A stretch of 43,971 nucleotides of DNA from CAVQGZ01 sp964356295 (GCA_964356295.1 CAYHHE010000017.1:1-43971), one strand, 5' to 3'. Shown: positions 16,533-27,301, counted from the first letter of the stretch. Translations and numbers: made by a program. Notes: generated by a model not told the origin, from the letters alone.

Positions 16533-16543
16533 TGGCTGGACAC
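16528..16543. promoter_or_regulatory. Dyad 2 upstream of nifJ: GTGTC-N6-GACAC
   Basis: GTGTC TGGCTG GACAC, the partner of dyad 1. Its centre lies about 66 bp upstream of the presumed -10 box TACCGT, a distance compatible with an activator site. Confidence 0.55.
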
Positions 16544-16600
16544 GCCGTCCCGCCCGCGTGACGGGACTTTCGGGTCCTGCGGCCTGCCTGCCGCTGCCCC

Positions 16601-16606
16601 TACCGT
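16601..16606 (+). promoter_or_regulatory. -10 box TACCGT of the nifJ operon
   Basis: TACCGT ends 6 nt before the nifJ ATG (16613), consistent with a leaderless transcript. No recognisable -35 box is seen, in line with activator control from the dyads upstream. Confidence 0.5.
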
Positions 16607-16612
16607 CGGCGC

Positions 16613-19600
16613 ATGACCTGGGCCTGCATCGACGGAAACGAGGCCGCCTCCCGCGTCGCGTACGCGCTGTCGGAGGTCCTCGCCATCTACCCGATCACCC
16701 CGGCCTCTCCGATGGGGGAGTCTGTGGACGGGTGGAGCGGCGCCGACCGACCCAACCTGTGGGGGGACATCCCCCGGGTCATCGAGATGCAGTCCGAAGG
16801 GGGAGCGGCCGCCGCCCTGCACGGCGCCGTGCAGGCCGGTGCGCTGGGCTCGACATTCACCGCGAGCCAGGGCCTGCTGCTGATGATCCCCAGCATGTTC
16901 AAGGTCGCCGGTGAGCTGACGCCGACGGTCATCCACGTCGCTGCTCGTGCGCTGGCCACCCACGCGCTGTCGATCTTCGGCGACCACTCAGACGTCATGT
17001 CCACCCGCAGCACGGGGTTCGCGATGCTGGCCAGCAACAGCGTCCAGGAGGCACACGACCTCGCCCTGGTCGCCCACGCTGCGACCCTGCGCACCCGGGT
17101 GCCGTTCCTGCACTTCTTCGACGGGTTCCGCACCTCCCACGAGATCGACAAGATCTCCCTGCTCGACCCGTCGGACCTGCGGGCGCTCGTCCGCGAGGAC
17201 GACGTCACCGCCCACCGCATGCGGGGCCTGAGCCCGGACCGGCCGGTGGTGCGCGGCACGGCGCAGAACCCGGACGTCTTCTTCGCCTCCCGCGAGGCCG
17301 GCAACTCCTACTACGACGCCGTCCCGGGGGTCGTCGCGGGCTTGATGGACGAGCTCGCCGACCGGGTGGGGCGCCGGTACCGCCTGGTGGACTACGTCGG
17401 GCACCCCGAGGCCGAGCGCGTCGTCGTTCTCATGGGTTCAGCCGCCGGCGCCGCGCGTGAGGTGGTCGAGAGCCTGCTCGCGCAGGGCGAGCGGGTCGGC
17501 CTGGTGCTCGTGCGGCTGTACCGGCCGTTCCCGGTCGAGGAGTTCGCGGCAGCCGTCCCGTCGACGGCCCGGGTGATGGCGGTGATGGACCGGACCAAGG
17601 AGCCCGGTGCCCCCGGCGAGCCGCTGTACCTCGACGCGGTGGCGGCACTGCACGCCACCGGACGCTCCGGTCTGCCGGTTGTCGGCGCCCGCTACGGACT
17701 CGGTAGCGCCGAGCTGCGGCCCCGCGACATCCGCGCGCTGCTCGACCACGCGGGCCGGTTCGTCTCCGACGGCGGGCGACGGGTCGTGACCCTCGGCATC
17801 GACGACGACGTCACCGGGCTCTCCCTGGCAAGCGACGCGGGCTACCGGGTGCCCACCAGCGCGGTGCAGGCGGTGTTCTACGGGCTGGGCAGCGACGGGA
17901 CGGTCGGGGCGAACAAGACCGCCATCACCATCATCGGTGAGCAGACCGACCTGTTCGCGCAGGGCTACTTCGTCTACGACTCGAAGAAGGCCGGCTCGGT
18001 GACGGTGTCGCACCTGCGTTTCGGCCCGGAGCCGATCCGGTCCACCTACCTGGTCGAGGACGCCAGCGCCGACTTCGTCGCCTGTCACCAGTTCAGCCTG
18101 CTCAACCGCATGGACGTGCTGCGCAGTGCCCGTGAGGGTGCCACCTTCCTGGTCAACGCCCCCTACGACGCCGACGAGGTCTGGGACCGGCTGCCGCGTG
18201 AGGTGCAGGAGGACATCCGCGAGAAGAGCCTCGACCTGTGGGTCATCGACGCGCACAAGGTGGCCCGGGGGCTGGGCCTGGGGGCTCGGATCAACACGGT
18301 CATGCAGCCGTGCTTCTTCGCCCTGTCGCGGGTGCTCCCCGAGCAGCAAGCGCTGGCCGCGCTCAAGGACGCGGTGGTCAGCCGGTACGCCAAGCGCGGC
18401 CCGTCGGTGGTGGATCGCAACCTGACCGCGATCGACTCCGCGCTGGCCGGTCTGGCACACGTCCAGGTGCCCGACGAGATCACCGGTGCGCCGCGGGAGC
18501 GGATCCGGGTTCCCGACACCGCCGACGAGTTCCTCGCCAAGGTCACCGCACCGCTCATCGCCGGTGAGGGGGACACCCTGCCGGTGAGCCTGCTGCCGGC
18601 CGACGGCACCTTCCCCACCGGCACCGCCCGGCTGGAGAAGCGCTCGCTGGCCCGGGACCTGCCGATGTGGGACCCGTCGATCTGCATCGACTGCGGCAAG
18701 TGCGCGATCGTCTGCCCGCACGCGGCGATCCGGGCGAAGGTGTACCCGGAGAAGCTGACCGCCGATGCCCCGCTCGGCTACCAGTCCAAGTCCTACCGTG
18801 ACAGGGCGCTGGCGGGGTACTCCCTGACCATCCAGGTCGCCCCGGACGACTGCACCGGCTGCGGCATCTGCGTGGACGTGTGCCCGGCGCGCAGCAAGGA
18901 GGACTCCAGCCACAAGGCCCTCGACCTCGCCCCGGCCGACGAGCGCCGCGACGTCGAACGGCCGTCCTGGGACTTCTTCCTGTCCCTGCCTGAGGTCGAC
19001 CGTACCGCGGTGAAGCACACCACGGTGAAGGGCACCCAGCTGCTGCAGCCGCTGTTCGAGTTCTCCGGCGCCTGCGCCGGCTGCGGCGAGACGCCCTACC
19101 TGAAGCTGCTGTCCCAGCTCTACGGCGACCGGCTGGTGATCGGCAACGCCACCGGGTGCTCGTCCATCTACGGCGGCAACCTGCCCACCACGCCCTGGTC
19201 GAAGGGCCCGGACGGACGCGGCCCGGCTTGGAGCAACTCGCTGTTCGAGGACAACGCCGAGTTCGGGCTGGGACTGCGGCTGGGCATCGACGCGCACACC
19301 GCCGGCGCGACCCGCCTGCTGCGCGAGATCGGCTGGCGGGTGGGTGACGAGCTCGCCTCAGCGCTGCTGCTGTCCGAGCAGCTGGACGAGGCCGAGGTCC
19401 AGGCGCAGCGGGCACGTGTGGAGGTGCTGGCGGAGCGCCTGGCGCGACTCATCGCCGAGGGCGACACCGACGAGCGGCTGCCGCGGCTGGCCAAGCTCGC
19501 CGAGAACCTCGTGCGCCGCAGCGTCTGGGCGGTCGGCGGCGACGGCTGGGCCTACGACATCGGATTCGGCGGCCTGGACCAGGTGCTCTCGTCCGGGCAG

Positions 19601-20221
19601 GACATCAACGTCCTGGTGATGGACACCGAGGTGTACTCCAACACCGGCGGCCAGGCGTCCAAGTCGACCCCGCGAGGTGCGGTAGCGAAGTTCGCCGCGT
19701 CCGGGAAGGACAGCGCGAAGAAGGACCTGGGGGCCTTCGCCCGTTCGTACGGCAACGTGTACGTGGCGCAGATCGCGCTGGGGGCCAACGAGAGCCAGAC
19801 CGTGCGGGCGATGCTCGAGGCGGACGCGTGGCGCGGGCCCTCGCTGGTCATCGCGTACTCGACGTGCATCGCCCACGGCATCGACATGACCACCTCGATG
19901 AGCCATCAGAAGGACGCCGTCAGCTCCGGATACTGGGAGCTGTACCGGTACTCGCCGTCGCCGGACGAGCAGAGCCAGCCCTTCCACCTGGACTCCAAGG
20001 CGCCGTCCACCCCGCTGCGGGACTTCCTGCTGGCCGAGACGCGCTTCTCCGCGCTCGCTCGAAGCGACCCGGCGCGGGCGCGGGAGCTGTTCTCACTCGC
20101 CCAGCACGACGTGTCGGAACGTCGCCGCTACTACGAGCAGCTCGCGGGCATGCGACGCGCCATCGCCAGCGTCGACGCTGACGCCGAGGAGCTCGACGAG
20201 CTCGAGGCGGAGGAGGAGTGA
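16613..20221 (+). CDS. nifJ: Pyruvate:ferredoxin (flavodoxin) oxidoreductase, single-chain
   Basis: A 1202-residue single-chain PFOR that oxidatively decarboxylates pyruvate to acetyl-CoA and reduces ferredoxin or flavodoxin. The N-terminal PYR domain starts with ACIDGNEAAS and has the YPITPASPMGE motif. Two 4Fe-4S motifs follow, CIDCGKCAIVCP (about residue 690) and CTGCGICVDVCP (about 747). The TPP domain contains CAGCGE (about 819), ATGCSS (about 848) and STCIAHG (about 1084), the cysteines of the proximal cluster. It is full length. It forms an operon with the DHOD-like and ferredoxin-NADP reductase genes, overlapping the next by 1 nt. It is oxygen-sensitive in many species, so regulation by redox or oxygen is likely. 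Confidence 0.97.
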   Translation: MTWACIDGNEAASRVAYALSEVLAIYPITPASPMGESVDGWSGADRPNLWGDIPRVIEMQSEGGAAAALHGAVQAGALGSTFTASQGLLLMIPSMFKVAGELTPTVIHVAARALATHALSIFGDHSDVMSTRSTGFAMLASNSVQEAHDLALVAHAATLRTRVPFLHFFDGFRTSHEIDKISLLDPSDLRALVREDDVTAHRMRGLSPDRPVVRGTAQNPDVFFASREAGNSYYDAVPGVVAGLMDELADRVGRRYRLVDYVGHPEAERVVVLMGSAAGAAREVVESLLAQGERVGLVLVRLYRPFPVEEFAAAVPSTARVMAVMDRTKEPGAPGEPLYLDAVAALHATGRSGLPVVGARYGLGSAELRPRDIRALLDHAGRFVSDGGRRVVTLGIDDDVTGLSLASDAGYRVPTSAVQAVFYGLGSDGTVGANKTAITIIGEQTDLFAQGYFVYDSKKAGSVTVSHLRFGPEPIRSTYLVEDASADFVACHQFSLLNRMDVLRSAREGATFLVNAPYDADEVWDRLPREVQEDIREKSLDLWVIDAHKVARGLGLGARINTVMQPCFFALSRVLPEQQALAALKDAVVSRYAKRGPSVVDRNLTAIDSALAGLAHVQVPDEITGAPRERIRVPDTADEFLAKVTAPLIAGEGDTLPVSLLPADGTFPTGTARLEKRSLARDLPMWDPSICIDCGKCAIVCPHAAIRAKVYPEKLTADAPLGYQSKSYRDRALAGYSLTIQVAPDDCTGCGICVDVCPARSKEDSSHKALDLAPADERRDVERPSWDFFLSLPEVDRTAVKHTTVKGTQLLQPLFEFSGACAGCGETPYLKLLSQLYGDRLVIGNATGCSSIYGGNLPTTPWSKGPDGRGPAWSNSLFEDNAEFGLGLRLGIDAHTAGATRLLREIGWRVGDELASALLLSEQLDEAEVQAQRARVEVLAERLARLIAEGDTDERLPRLAKLAENLVRRSVWAVGGDGWAYDIGFGGLDQVLSSGQDINVLVMDTEVYSNTGGQASKSTPRGAVAKFAASGKDSAKKDLGAFARSYGNVYVAQIALGANESQTVRAMLEADAWRGPSLVIAYSTCIAHGIDMTTSMSHQKDAVSSGYWELYRYSPSPDEQSQPFHLDSKAPSTPLRDFLLAETRFSALARSDPARARELFSLAQHDVSERRRYYEQLAGMRRAIASVDADAEELDELEAEEE

Positions 20222-21261
20222 TGTCGCCCGATCTGACCACCGACTACATGGGCCTGACCCTGCGCAGCCCCATCGTGGCCTCCGCGGGTCCGCTGACCGG
20301 ACGCGTGGAGACACTCCTGGAGCTCCAGGAGGCCGGCGTTGGGGCCGTGGTGCTGCCCTCGCTGTTCGAGGAGGAGGTGGAGGAGGAGCCGCTGCGGCTG
20401 GCCGAGACCCTCGAGACCGGGCTGGGCACGTTCGCGGAGGCCACCGGGGACAGCGGGTTCTTCCCCGACATCGAGTTCCCGGACGTGGGCCCAGGGGTGC
20501 ACCTGAGGCTGGTCGCGGAGGCGAAGGAGGCGCTCGACGTCCCGGTCGTGGCAAGTGTGAACGCCCGCTCCGCGGGGGCCTGGGTGCGCTACGCGCGGAT
20601 GCTGGCCGACGCCGGTGCCGACGCCATCGAGCTGAACCTCTACGACGTGGTCACCGACCCGGACGAGGACAGCGTCGACGTCGAGGACCGGCTGGTCGGC
20701 GCGGTGCGGGCGGTGCGGTCGGAGGTCGCGGTGCCGCTGGCGGTGAAGCTCTCGCCGTTCTACTCCGCGCTGCCGGCGCTGGCCGTACGCCTGGTCACCG
20801 ACGGCGCGGACGCGCTGGTGCTGTTCAACCGGTTCTACCAGCCCGACATCGACATCGAGACCCTCGGAGTGTCCACGTCGGTGTCGCTGAGCCATCCCAG
20901 CGAGGTACGGCTCCCGCTTCGGTGGATCGGCATCCTGCGTCCGCTGGTACCGGAGGCCTCGCTGGCGGCCACCAGCGGCGTCGCGTCCGGGGCCGAGGTG
21001 ATCAAGGTGCTGCTGGCCGGCGCGGACGTGGCGATGATGACCTCGGCGCTGCTGCGCAACGGGCCGGAGCACGTAGCGGAGGTGGAGGCGCAGCTCGCCT
21101 CGTGGATGAGCGAGCACGAGTACACCTCGGTCCGCCAGATGCGCGGCAGCGTGTCCTACCGGACCACCGCAGACCGATCCAGCTACGAACGGGCGCAGTA
21201 CATCCGTACCTTGAGCTCCTACCTACTCGACCAGGCACTGGGGAGCGCACATGGTCACTGA
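20221..21261 (+). CDS. Dihydroorotate dehydrogenase-like flavoprotein paired with nifJ
   Basis: A 346-residue TIM-barrel FMN protein. It starts with GLTLRSPIVASAGPLT, as in class 1 DHODs and dihydropyrimidine dehydrogenases. SVNARSAGAW, the AIELNLYDV segment and the phosphate-binding TSGVASGAEVIKVLLAGAD are conserved. No iron-sulfur domain is present. Family members of this type, annotated DHOD-like, commonly lie next to nifJ, and their substrate is unknown to me. The catalytic Cys/Ser of true DHODs is not evident, so pyrimidine synthesis is doubtful. ATG 20221 overlaps the nifJ stop by 1 nt and its own 3' end overlaps the reductase gene by 11 nt. It may accept or donate ferredoxin electrons. 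Confidence 0.85.
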   Translation: MSPDLTTDYMGLTLRSPIVASAGPLTGRVETLLELQEAGVGAVVLPSLFEEEVEEEPLRLAETLETGLGTFAEATGDSGFFPDIEFPDVGPGVHLRLVAEAKEALDVPVVASVNARSAGAWVRYARMLADAGADAIELNLYDVVTDPDEDSVDVEDRLVGAVRAVRSEVAVPLAVKLSPFYSALPALAVRLVTDGADALVLFNRFYQPDIDIETLGVSTSVSLSHPSEVRLPLRWIGILRPLVPEASLAATSGVASGAEVIKVLLAGADVAMMTSALLRNGPEHVAEVEAQLASWMSEHEYTSVRQMRGSVSYRTTADRSSYERAQYIRTLSSYLLDQALGSAHGH

Positions 21262-22240
21262 GGTCGATCTGCTCATCATCGGGGCAGGCCCGACGGGGCT
21301 GTACGCGGCCTACTACGCCGGCTTCCGCGGGATGAGTGTCGGCGTGGTCGACTCGCTCACCGAGCCCGGTGGCCAGCTGATGGCCCTCTACCCGGAGAAG
21401 CCGATCTACGACGTGGCCGGCTACCCGTCCGTGCTGGCGCGCGACCTGGCCAACCGGCTGGTCGAGCAGGCGTCCTCGGCCGACCCGACCTACCTGCTGG
21501 GACGCCGAGCCGAGAGCCTGGTCCGCCACGACGACGGCACCCTGGTGATCGGGCTGGACAACGCCGACGAGATCCACACCAAGGCCGTCATCGTCTCGGC
21601 CGGCATCGGCACCTTCACCCCGCGGACCCTGCCGGGTGGGGACCAGTACGAGGGCAAGGGCCTGCGCTACGTGGTGACCGACCTGTCGGTGCTGCACGAC
21701 AAGGACGTCCTCATCGTCGGCGGTGGCGACAGCGCCGTCGACTGGGCGCTGGTGCTTGCGGACAAGGCGTCCTCGGTCACCCTGATCCACCGCCGCGACC
21801 AGTTCCGTGCCCACGAGGGCTCGGTGGCCCAGCTGAACGCCTCCAAGGTCCACGTGCTCACCCCGTACGTGCCGCACGAGATCCTCGGTGCCGAGGACGG
21901 TCGGGTGCGCGCGGTCGACGTGCTCAACAAGGAGACCGACGAGCACACGACCATCGAGGTGGACGAGGTGGTGGCCGCGCTCGGGTTCGTCGCCGACCTC
22001 GGCCCGCTTCAGTCCTGGGGGCTGAAGCTGGACAAGCGCCACATCGTGGTGGACAGCACGATGGCCACCAGCGTGCCCGGCGTGTTCGCGGCCGGGGACG
22101 TGGTGGAGTACCCGGGCAAGGTGCGGCTGATCTCCACCGGCTTCGGCGAGGCGGCCACTGCCGTCAACAACGCCGCCCCCGTCATCGACCCCACCGCCAG
22201 GGTCTTCCCCGGCCACTCCTCCGACCTGTCCAAGCACTGA
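21251..22240 (+). CDS. Ferredoxin--NADP(+) reductase, thioredoxin reductase-like (YumC type)
   Basis: A 329-residue flavoprotein. The FAD-binding GAGPTGLYAAYYAG is at residues 11-24 and the NADP(H)-binding GGGDSAVDWA at about 157-166. The second FAD motif VFAAGDVVEYPGK is near 279-291. The redox CxxC of thioredoxin reductases is absent, which places it in the TrxB-like ferredoxin reductase group. A C-terminal segment follows that stacks on FAD in this group. It is the last gene of the nifJ operon, so it probably exchanges electrons between NifJ-reduced ferredoxin and NADP. A strong hairpin lies 55 nt after the stop. Confidence 0.92.
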   Translation: MVTEVDLLIIGAGPTGLYAAYYAGFRGMSVGVVDSLTEPGGQLMALYPEKPIYDVAGYPSVLARDLANRLVEQASSADPTYLLGRRAESLVRHDDGTLVIGLDNADEIHTKAVIVSAGIGTFTPRTLPGGDQYEGKGLRYVVTDLSVLHDKDVLIVGGGDSAVDWALVLADKASSVTLIHRRDQFRAHEGSVAQLNASKVHVLTPYVPHEILGAEDGRVRAVDVLNKETDEHTTIEVDEVVAALGFVADLGPLQSWGLKLDKRHIVVDSTMATSVPGVFAAGDVVEYPGKVRLISTGFGEAATAVNNAAPVIDPTARVFPGHSSDLSKH

Positions 22241-22295
22241 CCCACCACACCCGCCCGCGCGGCACCCCGGCCTGGCCCCAATGACCACGTCAAGC

Positions 22296-22349
22296 AGGCG
22301 CGTACGAGCTTGACGGGGCACGTATGCCTCGTCAAGTTCCTACGCGCCT
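22296..22349 (+). terminator. 54-nt near-perfect hairpin after the nifJ operon
   Basis: Arms 22296-22320 and 22325-22349 form 25 positions: 22 Watson-Crick pairs, two G-U pairs (22308/22337 and 22316/22329) and one C-C mismatch. The loop is CGTA. The G-U pairs are valid only in plus-strand RNA, so it should act on the nifJ transcript, as terminator or 3' stabiliser. There is no U-tract. CGTCAAG also occurs just before the stem (22288-22294), giving three alternating copies spaced exactly 21 bp. Confidence 0.7.
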
Positions 22350-22417
22350 CGTCATGGGCGTCTGGCGGCGCCATGCGTCGCCCGAACCGCCGAGTGGCCC
22401 GCGCCGGAGGTCACCCG

Positions 22418-22423
22418 CAGGAT
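22418..22423 (+). promoter_or_regulatory. -10-like box CAGGAT before the yyaL-like gene
   Basis: CAGGAT ends 7 nt before the ATG at 22431. The GGAGG at 22406-22410 would instead serve an in-frame ATG at 22422, so the start choice rests on whether the transcript is leaderless. Confidence 0.35.
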
Positions 22424-22430
22424 GGGCGCC

Positions 22431-24435
<2,005 letters not shown>

Positions 24436-24458
<23 letters not shown>

Positions 24459-26118
24459 CCACGGCCTGCGCCTCCTGCTGGATCATCGCCAGGTGCTCCG
24501 GACCGCGGAAGGACTCCGCATACACCTTGTACACGTCCTCGGTGCCGGAGGGCCGGGCCGCGAACCAGCCGGTGTCGGTGGCGACCTTGAGCCCACCGAT
24601 GCGTGCCCCGTTGGCGGGCGCGGTCGTGAGCACCGCGGTGATCGGGTCGCCGGCCAGCTCGGTCGCGCTCACCTGCTCCGGGGACAGCGCGCCCAGACGC
24701 GCCTTCTGCTCCCGGGTGGCCGGCGCGTCGATGCGGGCGTAGGCGGGTGCGCCGTGCCGGTCGGTCAGCTCGGCGTAGTGCTCGCTCGGCGAGCGTCCGG
24801 TGGTGGCGACGATCTCCGCCCCGAGCAGGCACAGCAGGATCCCGTCCTTGTCGGTGGTCCACACCGTGCCGTCGCGACGCAGGAACGACGCCCCGGCGCT
24901 CTCCTCGCCCCCGAAGGCGATGGACCCGTCCAGCAGCCCGGGGACGAACCACTTGAACCCCACCGGCACCTCGTCCAGCCGCCGCCCCAGTTCCGCGGCC
25001 ACCCGGTCGATCATCGAGGACGAGACGAGGGTCTTGCCGATGCCCGCCGTCGCCGGCCAGTCGGGCCGGTGCTGGTAGAGGTAGGCGATCGCCACGGACA
25101 GGAAGTGGTTGGGGTTCATCAGCCCGGCGTCCGGGGTGACGATGCCGTGCCGGTCGGCGTCGGCGTCGTTGCCGGTGGCCAGCTGGTAGCCCGACCCGCC
25201 CGACCCGGTTGGCCCACCCGACGCGCTGACCCGCTCGATCAGCGAGGCCATCGCGTGCCGGGACGAGCAGTCCATGCGGATCTTGCCGTCCCAGTCCAGC
25301 GTCATGAACCGGAAGGTCCCGTCGACCAGTGGGTTGACCACGTCCAGCGCCAAGCCATGGCGATCGGCGATCGCGGCCCAGTAGTCCACGCTCGCTCCAC
25401 CCATCGGGTCGGCGGCGATTCGAACCCCGGCCGAGCGGATCGCGTCGATGTCGACGACCGACGGCAGGTCGTCGACGTAGCGGCCGAGGTAGTCGTAGAC
25501 GCCCGTGGTGTCGGATGCCCGGGCCCGCACGACGGCGATCCGCCGCACCCCGTCCAGCCCGCAGGCCAGCAGCGCGTTCGCCCGGTCCTGCACCCACCCG
25601 GTGATGTCGGTGTCGGCCGGACCGCCGTTGGGCGGGTTGTACTTGAAGCCCCCGTCGGCAGGCGGGTTGTGCGACGGTGTCACGACGATGCCGTCGGCCA
25701 GCCCGGGCCCGCTGGTGCGACCGCCGTTGTGGACGAGGATGGCGTGCGAGAGCGCCGGCGTCGGGGTGTAGCGGTCGGCAGCATCGATGAGCACCGAGAC
25801 ACCGTTGGCGGCCAGCACCTCCAGCGCGGTGGTCTGGGCGGGGTCGGACAGCGCATGGGTGTCCCGGCCGAGGAACAGCGGACCTTCGATGCCGTGCTGG
25901 GTGCGATACTCGCAGATGGCCTGCGTGGTGGCGGCGATGTGGTCGTCGTTGAACGAGCCGCGCAGGGACGAGCCGCGATGCCCGGACGTGCCGAAGGCCA
26001 CCTGCTGGTCCGGGTCGTCCGGGTCAGGGTGCTCGGTGTAGTAGGCGGTGACGAGGCGGGCGAGGTCCACCAGGTCACCGGGGGCCGCCGGGGTGCCGGC
26101 TCGCGGGTCGATGGTCAT
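24436..26118 (-). CDS. pgm: Phosphoglucomutase (alpha-D-glucose phosphate-specific)
   Basis: A 560-residue alpha-D-phosphohexomutase that interconverts glucose 1- and 6-phosphate, linking glycolysis to glycogen, trehalose and envelope sugars. The phosphoserine loop is VTPSHNPP (Ser149), with GTSGHRGS near 43-50. The metal loop is NDADADRHG, the sugar loop FGGEESAGAS, and the C-terminal phosphate loop RPSGTEDVYK. The ATG at 26118 is supported by TACGGT on the minus strand (26125-26130) exactly 6 nt upstream. It is divergent from the universal stress gene (40 bp between). Length fits the bacterial Pgm type rather than ManB or GlmM. Confidence 0.96.
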
Positions 26119-26124
26119 GGGGCC

Positions 26125-26130
26125 ACCGTA
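26125..26130 (-). promoter_or_regulatory. -10 box TACGGT of pgm
   Basis: The box ends 6 nt before the pgm ATG on the minus strand, consistent with leaderless transcription. Confidence 0.5.
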
Positions 26131-26158
26131 GGGTGATCGGGGAGGGAAGGGGGCCAGA

Positions 26159-26668
26159 GTGCCAGACCCAGGCGACCGTTCTCCGCAGGACAGCCGGCCC
26201 GGCCCGCTGCCCGGGCACGTCCGCCAGCACGTCGGTGACCTCAGTGGGACGGTGGTCGTCGGCGTCGACGGGTCCGAGTGCGGACGGCACGCCCTGCGCT
26301 TCGCCGCCGCGGAGGCGCGGATGCGCCGATGCCCACTGGTCACGCTGAGGGGGTGGTCCCTGCCGACCGCCCCCCGGCCGCACGATGTGCCCGAGGGCAT
26401 CGTGCCGCCGATGACCGCGTTCGAGTCCGCCGTGGCCGACGAGGTGCGCGCCGAGGTGGTCGAGGAGGTCGGGGAGTCCCCGGGGATCGAGGTGGTGATC
26501 CTCCCCGTGCACGCCTCCGCTGGCCAGGCACTGGTCGAGGCCAGCCGGACAGCGACTCTCGTCGTCGTCGGCCACCGCGGGCACGGCGGGGTGGCCGGGC
26601 TGCTGCTGGGCTCGGTGAGCGACCATCTGGTCCACCACGGACAGGGGCCCGTCGCCGTCGTACGATGA
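26159..26668 (+). CDS. Universal stress protein (UspA family)
   Basis: A 169-residue single-domain Usp. The first strand has VVVGVDGSECGRHAL (about residues 32-46). The C-terminal ATP-binding signature is GHRGHGGVAGLLLGSVSDHL (about 141-160), close to the G-2X-G-9X-G-S form of ATP-binding members, so nucleotide binding is likely. The N-terminal 30 residues are polar and may be extra; the GTG at 26159 follows a G-rich AGGGAAGGGGG sequence. It is divergent from pgm. The role is probably in dormancy or stress adaptation. Confidence 0.9.
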   Translation: MPDPGDRSPQDSRPGPLPGHVRQHVGDLSGTVVVGVDGSECGRHALRFAAAEARMRRCPLVTLRGWSLPTAPRPHDVPEGIVPPMTAFESAVADEVRAEVVEEVGESPGIEVVILPVHASAGQALVEASRTATLVVVGHRGHGGVAGLLLGSVSDHLVHHGQGPVAVVR

Positions 26669-26702
26669 TTTCGCCTGCGACGAACGCTAGTGATGTTGTG
26701 CA

Positions 26703-26726
26703 GTAATCATGTAATCATCGGATCAT
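26703..26726. repeat. Three tandem octamers GTAATCAT / GTAATCAT / CGGATCAT
   Basis: Two perfect copies (26703-26710 and 26711-26718) and one diverged copy (26719-26726) that runs into the start codon of the next gene. The block is strikingly AT-rich for this genome. The second copy contains AATCAT, 6 nt before the ATG, which could be the -10 box. The next protein has a ribbon-helix-helix-like region, so autoregulation is plausible. Confidence 0.6.
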
Positions 26727-27270
26727 GACCGACGATGACGCAACCCGGATCCGTGGCTGGCTCAGCGGCCGACTCCCCTCCGACTGGTTCGTCGAACCCG
26801 TCGAGGTCACGGTGGACAGGGATGAGGTGCTCGTCTGCGGGCGCATCCGTGAGCCGGAGGTCGCCGCAGACTCTGGCGACGCCGAACGCAGCGCAGCCCG
26901 CCAGGGCCGCATCCGGCAGTTCCGCGAGGACACCAGGGCCCGCCGCATCGAGATCGCCCGGGAGCTCGAGCACCGCACCGGACGACGCGTGTCGTGGGGA
27001 GCGCGGTGCGGCGAGGACACCGAGCTGTTCACCACCGCCTCCGTCCCGGTGATGACCCGGCTGCGCCAGCCCGAGCGGCGCGTGCTCGACACGCTGGTCG
27101 AGGCGGGGGTGGCTCGCTCGCGGTCGGATGCGCTGGCATGGTGCGTGCGGCTGGTCGGGCAGAACAGCCAGGAGTGGCTCGGCGAGCTGCGTGAGGCTCT
27201 CAAGCGGGTCGAGGACATCCGTCGGGCGGGCCCGTCCGGGTCCGCTGGGCCCGGCAGCGCCGACGCCTGA
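26725..27270 (+). CDS. Conserved actinobacterial protein with ribbon-helix-helix-like C-terminal part
   Basis: A 181-residue protein of no named family that I recognise. Residues 1-60 hold a mixed alpha/beta region (WLSGRLPSDWF, then VTVDRDEVLVCGRI). Residues 61-95 are a charged, arginine-rich helix. Residues 110-160 resemble a ribbon-helix-helix or related helical DNA-binding unit (VLDTLVEAGVARSRSDALAWCVRLV). No signal peptide or membrane helix is present. The ATG at 26725 overlaps the third octamer repeat, so the protein may bind its own promoter. It is tandem with the usp gene, 56 nt apart. This assignment is by eye. Confidence 0.7.
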   Translation: MTDDDATRIRGWLSGRLPSDWFVEPVEVTVDRDEVLVCGRIREPEVAADSGDAERSAARQGRIRQFREDTRARRIEIARELEHRTGRRVSWGARCGEDTELFTTASVPVMTRLRQPERRVLDTLVEAGVARSRSDALAWCVRLVGQNSQEWLGELREALKRVEDIRRAGPSGSAGPGSADA

Positions 27271-27301
27271 TCATCGGCCCGGCCGGAGCAGAGCCAGCGA
27301 C

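Noticed and set aside
17438..19297. 619-codon minus-strand frame inside nifJ
   Set aside because: Antisense shadow of nifJ, whose conserved TPP and Fe-S motifs are unambiguous.
21251..22240. Thioredoxin reductase
   Set aside because: FAD and NADPH motifs fit, but the CxxC active site is missing and the gene is in a nifJ operon, so ferredoxin-NADP reductase is the better call.
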